Assembly (NCBI GenBank): GCA_938030175.1
Contig: CALHGQ010000724.1
Span: forward strand, 1 to 33,563
Length of the DNA: 33,563 nt
Origin: an uncultured bacterium
Lineage (GTDB): Bacteria > Planctomycetota > UBA1135 > GCA-002686595
Direction of reading: 5' to 3'
The position numbers and the translations under genes are program-made. The first letter of the stretch is position 1. The number at the start of each line of letters is the position of its first letter. The notes beneath the pieces are model-generated. The model saw only the letters and a list, made by a program, of their open reading frames with translations. It did no database searches and had not been told where the DNA came from. Of the stretch, positions 1 through 9,071 are shown piece after piece.

Positions 1-257
1 GCCAAGCGGCAGTGGCAACATGAAGATCCTCCGAAAGTGATCAAGGGCCAGCACGGTTGCTACGGCGCGCGCAAACAACAGCGCAGGAAGGAGCGTCGAG
101 ATCAGCGCGGGCTCTGCTAAGCGGCGCCTCCGTCCTGTACGCGATTGTACCGACGCGCGTGATTTTGAAATCATCTGGACAGATTGCGCGGTCGAGTGCC
201 TCCTGGATGTGGCCGAATGAAACCACCACTCCCTCTCTCGTAGACAGGCACCTCTTC

Positions 258-2684
258 ATGAACGTCCTCAGCAGCCGCGTCACTATGTCCGCTTGCCCGC
301 TACGTCGTCTCGCATCGGGGCGAAGAGTCATAGGTGCCACCACGCTCGCCTGCCTGGCCGCGACGATGATGAACGTCAGCGCACAGTCGGGTGGCAGAGT
401 GATCGGTCCCCTTCCGCCTGCGGGTCCATACGATCTGCCGACGCACACTCAGCCGCCCGTCGTGGACCGCGACTACGATGGTCTGTCCGCGTGGCGCGAA
501 GCTCAGTTGGGAACGAGTGACGCGACGTCCGACTCAGACGGGGACGGCGAGGGGGACTTTGTCGAGGTGGAACTCGGCACCGACCCGCTTGACGCAAGCA
601 ACTTCACCTCGGTTCCGCCGCTCACCGCTACTCTCACCGGGTCAGGGCCGAACGCGCCAGCCGTCAGTGTGCTTCGCGACGACCGCGTCGCCACCGTCGA
701 GCTCGACTACGTCGCGGGCAACCCATGGACGCCCTTCGATCTGGGCGCGGACCTCGCGGGTCCTGCGGGGTACCGCGTGAGCTGGTGGCCTTCCCATTTG
801 CCATCCGCGGTGAAGCGCAAGGTCACGTCGCTGCGCCGCGTTCAGATCCAGCCGCTCTTGAACGGCGTCCGCTACGACGTGCGCGTGGAGTACGTCAATC
901 GCCTGGGGGAGATCGTCGGCGACAACAGCGCGGGGGTGGTGCACGGCGGCTCGGACGCGCGGGTCAACACGCTGCGCACCGAGATGACCGGCTTCTTCGA
1001 CGACTTCAACGTGCCGGAGGGACTCCCCGATGAGCTGCGTTGGAACACGACCTTCTCCCGCGTCAACGATCCGGCGCTCCAGGCGTTCTTTGTGAATCCG
1101 CAGTTCCACACGCACACCGCCGTGGGCACGCCCCCGGACGCTTTCGGAGACCGCGGCCAGACCGTGCATCGCACACGCACCCCGCTCCACCTCGGCCCCG
1201 GCGAAACGCGGCGCATCACGTTTGACCTCGACGGCGTCAGCATCGGAGAGCGCACGGTTTGGTACCTCGACCTACACCGCACGAATACCGACATCACTAG
1301 CCACTTCGCCATCGACGGCGGCGCAGGCTTCCCTGGGCATCCGTCGCCCGGGCTGCGCTTTCGGTTCGTCGGACAGCGCATGAGCCTCTGGGGCTTCAAC
1401 AGCGCAGGTGAGCAGATCCGTATCGCAGAGAACTCAGGCCTGGACTGGGCCGGCGTGCAGACGTTTCCCAACGTGCGCCGAACCTTCGAGCTGACCGTCA
1501 GCGAAACAGCGGCCGCCGTCGAGATCGACGGGGCGGCGGTGCTCAGTGCTGACCTTGGTGCCTTCGCCATGGCCCCCGACGACTACACCGTTCACTGGAC
1601 CGGGTTCGGCTACAACACGATGAAGGTGAACCTCCCGTACTTCCTGCTGCACTGGGACAACTTCGGGTTCGACGGCCCGCCTTCTCCTGAGCGCGTGCAC
1701 AACTACCGCGTACAGGTCGCCGGGAGCGACCACGGGCTGTCCACGAACTTCCAGCCCCTCGCGCGCAGCATCATGATCCCCGACGCCTTGGCCCCCACCG
1801 ATCCAGGGACCCAGGCCACCGCAACGCTTCGCTTCACGCGCCAGATGGACACGTTCGCGCCTGCCACCTGGGACCCTGCGGACACCGTCACCGTCGGCGG
1901 CGTTTCCTTCCCCATTCCAGAGCCTCTGTCCACCGCCGTCCCCACGCTGGGCATGAGCACGCTGATCAGCGCCAACAGCCCCTACTCCACGAAGATCGAG
2001 CTCGGCACCGTCGGCAACGGTGGCACGGCGCCCGTCGTCCAAGGGGAGAACATCATCGAGTTCCGCGCGAGCCAGTGCGGGTTCTGCAACGTCCACATCG
2101 AGATCGAGTATCCGCCGGGGAGCGCTCCCCGCTACACCTCGCCGGACCAGCTCCACGACGTGCCCGTGCACAGCGACTTCCCCAAGGTGGGCGCACCGGC
2201 GCGCGTAACGAACATCGGCGCCACGGCCGTGGAATCGTGGAGAGAGCACCTCGACGATCCCGCTGAGTTTCAGCCGACGGTCAGCGGAGCCCTTGACATC
2301 GGAGTCATCGTCGGCGGCGACTTCTTCAGCGGGCAACAGCTCCTGCGCAGCAACTTCGTCTCGGAGCTACTCGCCAGCAGCGGCGAGAACCCGGGCATTG
2401 TCGAGGTCGCCGTCTCCGTACGGCCCGACGGAGCCCCCGCCAGTCAGGCCACGGTGATCGGCGTCCTCGCGACAAACACCGACTGCCCGGCGCCCCAGGT
2501 GGTGCACAACTTCCCGTGGGACACCCAGGGCCTCCCCAACGGCGTCTACGAGATCTACGTGCACGCCGTCGACTCAAGGGGCATCCAGAGCTTCCCTGAC
2601 TTTCCGGGTGTAGGTCAGGCGGCGGGCGCCGTCAGCGCGCTCAACGGCTTCGAGTTCCCGCTGCACGTTCGAGTCGACAACTAG
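258..2684 (+). CDS. Secreted multidomain protein with TSP3-type calcium-binding repeats
   Basis: The product is an exported protein of 808 residues with no enzymatic motif that I recognise. I chose the ATG at 258 because it opens a signal peptide: a basic stretch, then a hydrophobic core around residues 28-43, then a likely cut after VSA-Q. In-frame sequence back to 57 looks unlike coding sequence. Residues about 69-115 carry Asp-rich DxDxDG motifs followed by GTDPLD, typical of thrombospondin type 3 calcium-binding repeats. Residues about 172-225 resemble a fibronectin III strand pattern (YRVSWW, GVRYDVRVEYVN). Residues about 248-475 look like a LamG/concanavalin-type beta-sandwich. The remainder is beta-rich, ending in an Ig-like segment. 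It is probably a surface or secreted adhesion or structural protein. It stands alone, with a hairpin after its stop. Domain calls are by eye; the start could also be the ATG at 285. Confidence 0.8.
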   Translation: MNVLSSRVTMSACPLRRLASGRRVIGATTLACLAATMMNVSAQSGGRVIGPLPPAGPYDLPTHTQPPVVDRDYDGLSAWREAQLGTSDATSDSDGDGEGDFVEVELGTDPLDASNFTSVPPLTATLTGSGPNAPAVSVLRDDRVATVELDYVAGNPWTPFDLGADLAGPAGYRVSWWPSHLPSAVKRKVTSLRRVQIQPLLNGVRYDVRVEYVNRLGEIVGDNSAGVVHGGSDARVNTLRTEMTGFFDDFNVPEGLPDELRWNTTFSRVNDPALQAFFVNPQFHTHTAVGTPPDAFGDRGQTVHRTRTPLHLGPGETRRITFDLDGVSIGERTVWYLDLHRTNTDITSHFAIDGGAGFPGHPSPGLRFRFVGQRMSLWGFNSAGEQIRIAENSGLDWAGVQTFPNVRRTFELTVSETAAAVEIDGAAVLSADLGAFAMAPDDYTVHWTGFGYNTMKVNLPYFLLHWDNFGFDGPPSPERVHNYRVQVAGSDHGLSTNFQPLARSIMIPDALAPTDPGTQATATLRFTRQMDTFAPATWDPADTVTVGGVSFPIPEPLSTAVPTLGMSTLISANSPYSTKIELGTVGNGGTAPVVQGENIIEFRASQCGFCNVHIEIEYPPGSAPRYTSPDQLHDVPVHSDFPKVGAPARVTNIGATAVESWREHLDDPAEFQPTVSGALDIGVIVGGDFFSGQQLLRSNFVSELLASSGENPGIVEVAVSVRPDGAPASQATVIGVLATNTDCPAPQVVHNFPWDTQGLPNGVYEIYVHAVDSRGIQSFPDFPGVGQAAGAVSALNGFEFPLHVRVDN

Positions 2685-2751
2685 CCGAACGGCTGCCTCT
2701 GAGGGGGCATCAAGCTCGGTCGAGAAGCTCTGTCGAGCCGCGGGATCGGCA

Positions 2752-2776
2752 CCGCCGTGCACCACGGGCACGGCGG
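2752..2776 (+). terminator. Hairpin after the TSP3-repeat gene
   Basis: A perfect 9-bp inverted repeat (CCGCCGTGC / GCACGGCGG) with a 7-nt loop lies 67 bases after the stop of the upstream gene and 42 bases before the next start. There is no T-run, so this is a likely transcript-end hairpin rather than a classical intrinsic terminator. Confidence 0.45.
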
Positions 2777-2818
2777 CTTCGCTAGCATGCGCGGGCCGCT
2801 CTCTATGGCGGACTGCCC

Positions 2819-3403
2819 ATGACCCAGAAATCGCTACGCGCCCTCCTCGACGAGGTAAGAGCCTGTCGAATCTGCGAGGACTCCCTCGAGCACGGCGTAC
2901 GCCCCGTGGTGCAGCTCGCAGCCGCCTCGCGCATCCTGATCGCCGGTCAGGCTCCGGGTCGGCGAGTTCACGAATCGGGCGTCCCCTTCGACGATCCGAG
3001 TGGCGACCGGCTTAGGGACTGGATGGGCGTGTCGCGGGAGGTCTTCTACGATCCCTCCCGCGTGGCCATCCTGCCCATGGGCTTCTGCTACCCGGGGACC
3101 GGCAACTCCGGCGATCTAGCGCCGCGTCCTGAGTGTGCTGAAGCCTGGCGAGAATCGCTCATGGCGGAGCTCGGCAACGTGAAGCTGACGCTAGTCATCG
3201 GGCAGTACGCCCTGCGCTGGCATCTGAAGGTCGGAAAGGAGAGCCTGACCGACACGGTGAAGAACTGGAAGACCCATCGCCCTGCGGTCCTTCCCCTTCC
3301 GCACCCAAGTCCGCGCAACAACATCTGGATGAAGAAGAACCCTTGGTTCTCGGACGAGGTTTTGCCTTATCTCAGGCGACGAGTGAAGGCCGTCCTGCGC
3401 TGA
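2819..3403 (+). CDS. Uracil-DNA glycosylase family protein (Fe-S type)
   Basis: The product is a 194-residue cytosolic protein of the uracil-DNA glycosylase superfamily, expected to remove damaged bases (uracil) from DNA. Four cysteines at 16, 19, 90 and 106 are spaced C-x2-C ... C-x15-C, the 4Fe-4S pattern of family 4 enzymes. The first active-site motif is GQAPG (43-47) followed by G-x-PF-x-D-x-SG-x-RL, and the second is HPSPRN (162-167). Family 4 and 5 enzymes usually have GEAPG or GLAPA in the first motif, so the residue preceding APG (Gln) is atypical and substrate range is uncertain. The length is normal for the family. The gene stands alone and converges on the downstream kinase gene with a 27-bp gap. 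Confidence 0.88.
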   Translation: MTQKSLRALLDEVRACRICEDSLEHGVRPVVQLAAASRILIAGQAPGRRVHESGVPFDDPSGDRLRDWMGVSREVFYDPSRVAILPMGFCYPGTGNSGDLAPRPECAEAWRESLMAELGNVKLTLVIGQYALRWHLKVGKESLTDTVKNWKTHRPAVLPLPHPSPRNNIWMKKNPWFSDEVLPYLRRRVKAVLR

Positions 3404-3430
3404 GGGGTGCGGCCTGCGCCACGGCGCGTC

Positions 3431-6328
3431 CTACTGAACGATCGACTTCAATAGATCGTCAAGGCTGCGCACGTTGGAGTGATCGGGGGGCAGCTTGGCA
3501 GCTCGGATCTTCAGTGCCTCTTCGAGATCACCTCGCGCGTTCTCCAGGTCGCCCCGTGCGATCAACGACTTCCCCCGCGCCGCCAAGGGGAGCGCGACAC
3601 TGAGATGTCCCGGAGGTAGCTCGGAGCGGAACATCGCTTCGCACTGCTCGAAGTGTTCGTCAGCCTCGTCGTACCGGCCAAGCGCACTGAGGAGCGACCC
3701 CACGGTGAGGTGACTACCCGCCACCATCGTGTGGGAGCCCAGCTTCTTCGCGCGTGCAGCGAGGACCTCCTCGGCGAGCTCTAGGGCTTTCTCGGTGTCG
3801 CCTTGGTCGTGGTACAGGTGCGCGAGCGAGTTGCGGATCGTGAGGATCGCAGGGTGGTCCGCAGGGAAGAGCTTCTCCCGCAGCCCGAGGGCTTCCTCAT
3901 AGCTGGCGAGGGCAAGCTCCGTTTCACCGCGCGCACGGTGCATCTTGGCGGTATTGGAGAGGGTCGTCGCGATCTCAGGGTGACCAGGGGTCAGGAGCCG
4001 TCGCTGAATCTTCAGGGTCTCCTCATACAGAGTCGCAGCCTCGTCGATCTGCCCGAGCTGCATCAGGATCCCCGCGATGTTGCCCATGTCGAGGGCGACA
4101 TAGGGATGATCGCCCAAGCGTTCCTTGTCGATCGCCAGGATCTCCCGGTAGAGCGCCAGCGCTCCGTGCAGGTCCCCCGACTCCTTGAGCAGCGACCCGA
4201 GGCTGAACTTCGCGTCGTCGACCTCCGGATGGTCTTCTCCCAAGACGACCTTGTACATCCGAATACCCTCCCTTACCGAGTCGATGCCCTCCTGGAGACG
4301 TCCCTGGGACTCATAGACCGTACCGATCGTCACCAGCGTGGAGGCCAAGTCAGGGTGGTCGCCCTGGAAGAGCTCGCGCTGAATCCGAAGGGCCTCGAGC
4401 AGAAGCGTCTCCGCTGTCTTGTAGTCCCCGAGCTGCTCGTGGTGCTCGGCCTCGAGCGACAGTGCCCCGACTCCCTCCCGCACCAACGGCGGATTGGCCG
4501 TTTCGAATGCTTCGCGCGCTTCAACGGCGGCCTGGAGCGCCTCGTCGAATCGCCCAAGATCGCGAAGGACTTGGGACAGTCCCATGCGCGCGCGGCCCAC
4601 ATCGGCGTGGGATTGCCCGTGGATCTCCACCAACACGCGGAGCGCATCGCGCACGAGCTTCTCCGCACGCTCGCTCTCCCCCTCAACCATCCAAACGGCG
4701 GCGAGACTCGTCTCCGCTGACGCTCGCTCGCCGCGCTTCTCGCTGGAGTCTCCGAACAATTCGATCGACTGCTCGAGCAGGTCGCTGGAGCGCTCGATGC
4801 TCCCAAGGGACAGGTACGCTCGACCCATGGCCTCCAGCAAGGCAGCGCGCACGAAGGCGTCCTTCTCCACGTCGTAGCGGATCTGATTCGCGCCGCGGTC
4901 AAGTACGCTGCGCGCCGTGAGCTCTTCGCCCGCGGCTTCACCCGGCGTCGACGCCTGGAACAAATCCACAAGGAAACGGCTCACTTCACCGGCGACTTCT
5001 GCTCGCTCCGCCGCGAGGTCCCGCTGCTGAACCGTACGCTCCACCTGCAATGCCATGGAAACGGCGAACCCAACGAGCATCGCCACCAGGAGCAGCGCCG
5101 CCGCAATCCAGCCCGCACGTCTCCGCACAAACTTTTTGACGCGGTAGCCCACCGTGTCGGCCTGTGCACGAACGGGCAATCCGTTGCGATAGCGCTGAAG
5201 GTCCTCCAAGAAGAGCGCCACCGACGAGTAGCGACGATCCGGCTCCTTGCGCAACGCCTTGGCGACGATCACGTCGAGATCCCCGGCCAGGGCGCGGCTC
5301 CCGCTCGTCGCAACGCGGCTCATCGTCGGTGCTTCCACCTCGGTGAGCACGCGCTCGATGCTGGCGGGCGTCTTCGTGGGGAACGAGTAGGGCCGCTGCT
5401 TCGTGAGCAGCTCGAACAGGATCACCCCGAGGGAGTACACGTCGGACGCCGTGGTGATCACGTCGCCGCGGCTCTGCTCGGGGCTGCCGTACTCCGGAGT
5501 GAAGAGCAGCGTCCCCGTCTGCGTGTTCACCATCGCGTCCGAGCCAGGATCCGCTTCGAGGATCTTCGCGATACCAAAGTCGAGGAGCTTGGGGACCCCC
5601 TCCGCCGTCACCAGGATGTTGCTTGGCTTCAGGTCGCGGTGCACGATCAGGCTGCGGTGCAGCGCGGCGACCGCTCCACAGACCTCTTCGAAGAGGCGCA
5701 CGCGCGCGCGGATATCGAGGTCGAACGCTTCGGCGTGGCGGGTCAGGCTCTGCCCCTCCACGTACTCCATCACCAGGTAAGGAAGCCCTTGGTCGGTCGC
5801 GCCGCCATCGAGCAGCGTCGCGATATTGGGGTGGTCGAGCTGGGCGAGAATGCGGCGCTCGGCCCGGAACCGTGCGAGGAAAGCCTCGTCGTCCATGCCC
5901 GCGCGCAGAACCTTGATGGCGACCTTCTTCTCGAAGTCCGCGCCCACACGCCTGCCCAGATAGACGCGGCCCATGCCGCCGGCGCCGAGCTCAGCCGAGA
6001 CCTCGTAGTGGCCCACGCGCTCCGGCAGAGGGACCGGCCGGGCGGGCACCGGTTCGACGCCCGTAGCCTCGTTGGCGAGCGCGTCCACCACCCAGCTGGA
6101 GTCGAAGGCGCTGGCGAAGTTCCCGTCGGAGGACTCGGCCCCGTTAGGGTCATCGTCCGCGATATCTAAGAGAGACTCCACCTCGGATCTGAGGTCCCCA
6201 TCATCTCCGCATTCGACCCGCAACATGCGTTCGCGAGCCTCACCGGGTGCAATCTCCCGTGCCGCCTCGAAAATAGCGGCGACCCTTGCAAATCGATCTT
6301 TGTCTGCGTCTGCGGCACCCACGGGCAT
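3431..6328 (-). CDS. Transmembrane Ser/Thr protein kinase with TPR tail
   Basis: The product is a 965-residue membrane-anchored Hanks-type kinase. Residues 1-70 are the N-terminal module common in these kinases (AAxxIAPGEARERML ... LRSEVESLL). The kinase domain spans about 107-380, with glycine loop GAGGMG (115-120), ATP lysine K139, catalytic HRD (230-232) and DFG (250-252), so it should be active. A single transmembrane segment lies at about 406-427. The C-terminal half (about 480-965) is a run of roughly 42-residue TPR units rich in GDHPD-type turns, like the kinesin-light-chain TPR class, and should bind proteins outside the membrane. Topology predicts the kinase inside and the TPRs outside. 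It diverges from a sulfatase and an ECF sigma factor; kinases of this type are often genetically linked with such sigma factors. The start ATG has no clear Shine-Dalgarno sequence. Confidence 0.95.
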   Translation of the reverse strand: MPVGAADADKDRFARVAAIFEAAREIAPGEARERMLRVECGDDGDLRSEVESLLDIADDDPNGAESSDGNFASAFDSSWVVDALANEATGVEPVPARPVPLPERVGHYEVSAELGAGGMGRVYLGRRVGADFEKKVAIKVLRAGMDDEAFLARFRAERRILAQLDHPNIATLLDGGATDQGLPYLVMEYVEGQSLTRHAEAFDLDIRARVRLFEEVCGAVAALHRSLIVHRDLKPSNILVTAEGVPKLLDFGIAKILEADPGSDAMVNTQTGTLLFTPEYGSPEQSRGDVITTASDVYSLGVILFELLTKQRPYSFPTKTPASIERVLTEVEAPTMSRVATSGSRALAGDLDVIVAKALRKEPDRRYSSVALFLEDLQRYRNGLPVRAQADTVGYRVKKFVRRRAGWIAAALLLVAMLVGFAVSMALQVERTVQQRDLAAERAEVAGEVSRFLVDLFQASTPGEAAGEELTARSVLDRGANQIRYDVEKDAFVRAALLEAMGRAYLSLGSIERSSDLLEQSIELFGDSSEKRGERASAETSLAAVWMVEGESERAEKLVRDALRVLVEIHGQSHADVGRARMGLSQVLRDLGRFDEALQAAVEAREAFETANPPLVREGVGALSLEAEHHEQLGDYKTAETLLLEALRIQRELFQGDHPDLASTLVTIGTVYESQGRLQEGIDSVREGIRMYKVVLGEDHPEVDDAKFSLGSLLKESGDLHGALALYREILAIDKERLGDHPYVALDMGNIAGILMQLGQIDEAATLYEETLKIQRRLLTPGHPEIATTLSNTAKMHRARGETELALASYEEALGLREKLFPADHPAILTIRNSLAHLYHDQGDTEKALELAEEVLAARAKKLGSHTMVAGSHLTVGSLLSALGRYDEADEHFEQCEAMFRSELPPGHLSVALPLAARGKSLIARGDLENARGDLEEALKIRAAKLPPDHSNVRSLDDLLKSIVQ

Positions 6329-6498
6329 GAAGTTAGCAGAGAAGCGAGTCCGAGGGCGTCAAAGCGGGACGACGTTCATCATCTGTCCCCTTCGAACGCT
6401 TGCGTCGGAGCCGTTACTCCCAGAGCGAGATAGGCTAGGGTAAGGGCGGAGTGCCCCCGACCTCATCGGCGCCAACGAACACTCCCAGACCACACCCA
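6329..6498. promoter_or_regulatory. Divergent promoter region, kinase / sulfatase-sigma
   Basis: This 170-bp region separates the divergent kinase and sulfatase-sigma genes and must hold both promoters. I cannot assign convincing -35/-10 boxes. The word ATCTGTCCC (6381-6389) recurs at 9098-9106 in the next divergent region. A TAGG/TAAGG-rich stretch lies at 6431-6445. Confidence 0.4.
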
Positions 6499-8106
6499 AT
6501 GATCCTGTCCCCTCTGCTCCTGGCCTTTGTGACCCAGGCGCTCCCCGACGTTCCAGATCGACGAAAAGTCGCGGTTGCGCCGGAGAATGCGCTCGTGATC
6601 CTCGTCGACGACTGGGGTCTGGACATGATGGAGGCATACGGGTCCCCGGATCTCTCGGCAAACTGCATCACCCGCCCGCCGACCCCCAACATCGATCGCC
6701 TGGCCGAGTCCGGCGTGACCTTCCTCAGCGGATGGGTCCAGCCCGTCTGCTCCCCCACCCGAGCTTCCCTTCTCACCGGACGCCACGCCTTCCGCCACGG
6801 GATCGGCCGCATCGTCGACCAGTGCCAGTCCTCGGCCGCGGGCTGCAGCCAGCCAGCCGATGCGCTGGCGGACGAGGAGTTCACGATCCCCGAGCTCCTT
6901 CGGGAAGCGACCCAGGTGGGCCTGCTTCCGGAGTACGGAACAGCCGCCGTCGGGAAATGGCACCTGGGCCCTGACCCCATCGCGCCGCTCATCCAGGGCT
7001 TCGATCGCTTCCGCGGCTCCCAGCACAACATCCAGCGAACGGACTCGCCGAACGAGTCGTACTGCAGCTGGCTGAAGAACACCGACGGCTCGTACTCGAT
7101 GAGCACGACCTACGCCACCACGGACGCTGTGGACGAGGCGCTCAACTTTATCTCCGACCAAGGCGAGAACCCCTGGTTCCTCTACGTGGCCATGCACTCC
7201 GGCCACGCGCCCTGGCATATTCCGCCCCCGCACCTCGCGCCGAGCTACTTCATCAACGACGGGACGGGAACCTGCTTCCACGCGCAGAACCCGAGCTGCC
7301 CCGTGCAGCCCCCGATCTGTCCGCCCCTTGCGTGCCCGGTCCCGATCTGTACGGAAGCCTGCGAGCTTCCGATCACGACCCCCCTCGACGTTCAGTCCGC
7401 TGCCACGCGGCCTTACTACGAGGCGATGATCGAGGCGATGGACACGGAGATCGGGCGCCTGATCGAAGGGGTGAACCTCGAGAACACGATCGTCTTTGTG
7501 CTCGGCGACAACGGCACGCCCGGCTCGGCCACCGCTGAACCGTTCCTCGGGGACCGAGTCCTCGGGATCCCGCCCAAGTCGAAGGGCTCGATCTACCAGG
7601 GCGGCGTCAACGTACCCTTCATCGTTTCGGGTGCGGGCGTACGCGGTGCACGGAGCGGGAACGCTCCGCGCACGACCACCAAGATGGTGCACGTGGTCGA
7701 CATTTACGCGACGATCGCCGACCTCTTCGGCCTCGACGATCAGGTGCTAGAGGCCCTCTCGCCGAACCCCATCGACTCGATGTCGTTCAAGCACGTCTTG
7801 GCGCGGCGGCCCGGCCCGGATCGCCCTTACATCTTCACCGAGGTCTTCGGACCGAACTTCCCCACGAGTACGGCCTCCTGCGACTTCGCGATGGCCCGCA
7901 CGATCCGGAACAAGCGCTTCAAGCTGCTGCGCTACACGGACCCTTTTGACTGCAGTGCGCCCCTTGTCGAAGAGCTCTACGACCTCGCGCAGGACCCTTT
8001 TGAGGCTAGGAATCTCATGGACTCCGGCGTCCACCTGATTCCGGGCACGGTCCGCGACAACTACCTACGACTTGTGTCGGAGCTCAACCTCATCCCGCTC
8101 CCCTAG
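6499..8106 (+). CDS. Secreted arylsulfatase-family sulfatase
   Basis: The product is an exported sulfatase of 535 residues, predicted to hydrolyse sulfate esters, probably on sulfated polysaccharides. The start at 6499 is preferred over an upstream in-frame GTG because it begins directly with a signal peptide (MILSPLLLAFVTQALP). The active-site signature C-S-P-T-R is at 84-88, so C84 is the residue converted to formylglycine; TGRH follows at 92-95. Metal-binding D37-D38 lie in the LVDDWG strand, and GDNG appears further on with the second metal site. An insert around residues 255-295 contains several cysteines (CFH..., CPVQPPICPPLACP, CTEACE) and is unusual. No sulfatase-maturase gene is in the window. 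It is transcribed with the sigma factor 6 bp downstream. Confidence 0.93.
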   Translation: MILSPLLLAFVTQALPDVPDRRKVAVAPENALVILVDDWGLDMMEAYGSPDLSANCITRPPTPNIDRLAESGVTFLSGWVQPVCSPTRASLLTGRHAFRHGIGRIVDQCQSSAAGCSQPADALADEEFTIPELLREATQVGLLPEYGTAAVGKWHLGPDPIAPLIQGFDRFRGSQHNIQRTDSPNESYCSWLKNTDGSYSMSTTYATTDAVDEALNFISDQGENPWFLYVAMHSGHAPWHIPPPHLAPSYFINDGTGTCFHAQNPSCPVQPPICPPLACPVPICTEACELPITTPLDVQSAATRPYYEAMIEAMDTEIGRLIEGVNLENTIVFVLGDNGTPGSATAEPFLGDRVLGIPPKSKGSIYQGGVNVPFIVSGAGVRGARSGNAPRTTTKMVHVVDIYATIADLFGLDDQVLEALSPNPIDSMSFKHVLARRPGPDRPYIFTEVFGPNFPTSTASCDFAMARTIRNKRFKLLRYTDPFDCSAPLVEELYDLAQDPFEARNLMDSGVHLIPGTVRDNYLRLVSELNLIPLP

Positions 8107-8112
8107 CGCCCA

Positions 8113-8691
8113 GTGACCGACGACGAGCCCCTCACATCGTTCACCGAGCTGCTGCAGAGATCGCGGTCCGGCGAGGACTCCGCCCTGCGCGAGCTGCTGC
8201 CTACGGTCTACGAGGAATTGAGGGCCCTCGCGCGCCGCAAGCTAGGCCAGGGTAGGGATTCCCTGACGCTGCAGCCCACGGCCCTCGTGAACGAGGTCTA
8301 CCTCAGGCTCGTGGACCGCGAGACCGCGGGCCTGCAAGACCGCGCCCACTTCATGCAGCTCTGCGCACGTGTGATGCGGAACATCCTGGTGGATCGCGCG
8401 CGAGCGAGACAGTCCGTCAAGCGCGAGAGCGGACACCGCGAGGACTTCGAGGTTGCCCTAGAGATCAATGCGCTCGGCGAGCCGGACATGGTCGACGTGC
8501 TCGCCTTCGACGAAGCGCTGGAACGGCTCAGTGAACTCGACGAGCGGAAGGCAAAGGTCGTCGAGCTGCGCTACTTCTCGGGCCTCACGATGGAAGAGGT
8601 CGCCGCGGCCCTCGATGTTTCCAAGCGCAGCGCCGAGAGCGACTGGACGTTCGCGCGCACTTGGCTCAAGCGCGAGCTTCAGGGTAGCTAA
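8113..8691 (+). CDS. ECF RNA polymerase sigma factor (TIGR02999-like)
   Basis: The product is a 192-residue extracytoplasmic-function sigma factor. Region 2 covers about 15-95 and contains the diagnostic segment LQPTALVNEVYLRLV, characteristic of the planctomycete/acidobacterial sigma-70 family ECF type found beside Ser/Thr kinases. Region 4 covers about 130-188 with a helix-turn-helix (MEEVAAALDVSKRSAESDW). It starts with GTG only 6 bp after the sulfatase stop and has no Shine-Dalgarno sequence, which suggests translational coupling. No anti-sigma factor is adjacent. The kinase encoded divergently across the sulfatase is the obvious candidate regulator, by phosphorylation, as known for some kinase-linked ECF groups; this link is inference. 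Confidence 0.93.
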   Translation: MTDDEPLTSFTELLQRSRSGEDSALRELLPTVYEELRALARRKLGQGRDSLTLQPTALVNEVYLRLVDRETAGLQDRAHFMQLCARVMRNILVDRARARQSVKRESGHREDFEVALEINALGEPDMVDVLAFDEALERLSELDERKAKVVELRYFSGLTMEEVAAALDVSKRSAESDWTFARTWLKRELQGS

Positions 8692-8696
8692 CGACG

Positions 8697-9071
8697 CTAC
8701 TCCACGAGCGCGGCGAGCTTCTTGGGCGCGACAGCGCAGAAGCTCTCCATCACCCAGTCCCGGAGCTGGTCCATGTCGGGGGACTCCTTCGGTCCGTACT
8801 CAAAGACCACCCAGCCGGACTTACCGAGGCCGTAGCCCGCAACCTCTGCTTCGTCGAGCTCCAGCGCGGCCTTCGCCGAGTGCGGTAGCTTCACGCAAAG
8901 CTTGAGCGTCCCGCTCGACTCCACGCCGAAGAAGGCGAAGACCTTCTTCTTCACCTTCGCCGCGGACTCCCCCCAAGGGAAGTCCTCCCACGCCTCCGGC
9001 AGCGACACGGCGAAGTCAATGATCTCGCGGCGCATGGGGTGCGCAGGGGGGTCGCTCTTTTTCTCAGGCAT
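8697..9071 (-). CDS. MmcQ/YjbR family protein
   Basis: The product is a 124-residue cytosolic protein of the MmcQ/YjbR (DUF419) family, small proteins with a CyaY-like double-wing fold sometimes described as DNA-binding. Recognisable features are the N-terminal MRREIIDFAVSLPEAWEDFPWGE segment, KVFAFFG, and the C-terminal LRDWVMESFCAVAPKKL helix. Length is normal. It converges on the sigma factor with only 5 bp between stops and diverges from the propeller gene. The biological role of the family is poorly defined and nothing here clarifies it. Confidence 0.88.
   Translation of the reverse strand: MPEKKSDPPAHPMRREIIDFAVSLPEAWEDFPWGESAAKVKKKVFAFFGVESSGTLKLCVKLPHSAKAALELDEAEVAGYGLGKSGWVVFEYGPKESPDMDQLRDWVMESFCAVAPKKLAALVE

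Noticed and set aside
57-257. N-terminal extension of the TSP3-repeat protein
   Set aside because: The extra 67 residues precede a good signal peptide and would place it internally. I see no other gene in bases 1-257.
3803-4720. Open frame of 305 codons on the plus strand
   Set aside because: It is antisense to the TPR region of the kinase. The regularity in its translation reflects the TPR repeats of the opposite strand.
6463-7692. Long open frame of 409 codons on the minus strand
   Set aside because: It lies wholly antisense to the sulfatase, whose motifs are intact. The translation is Arg/Val/Gly-rich without family features, as expected for a shadow frame in GC-rich DNA.
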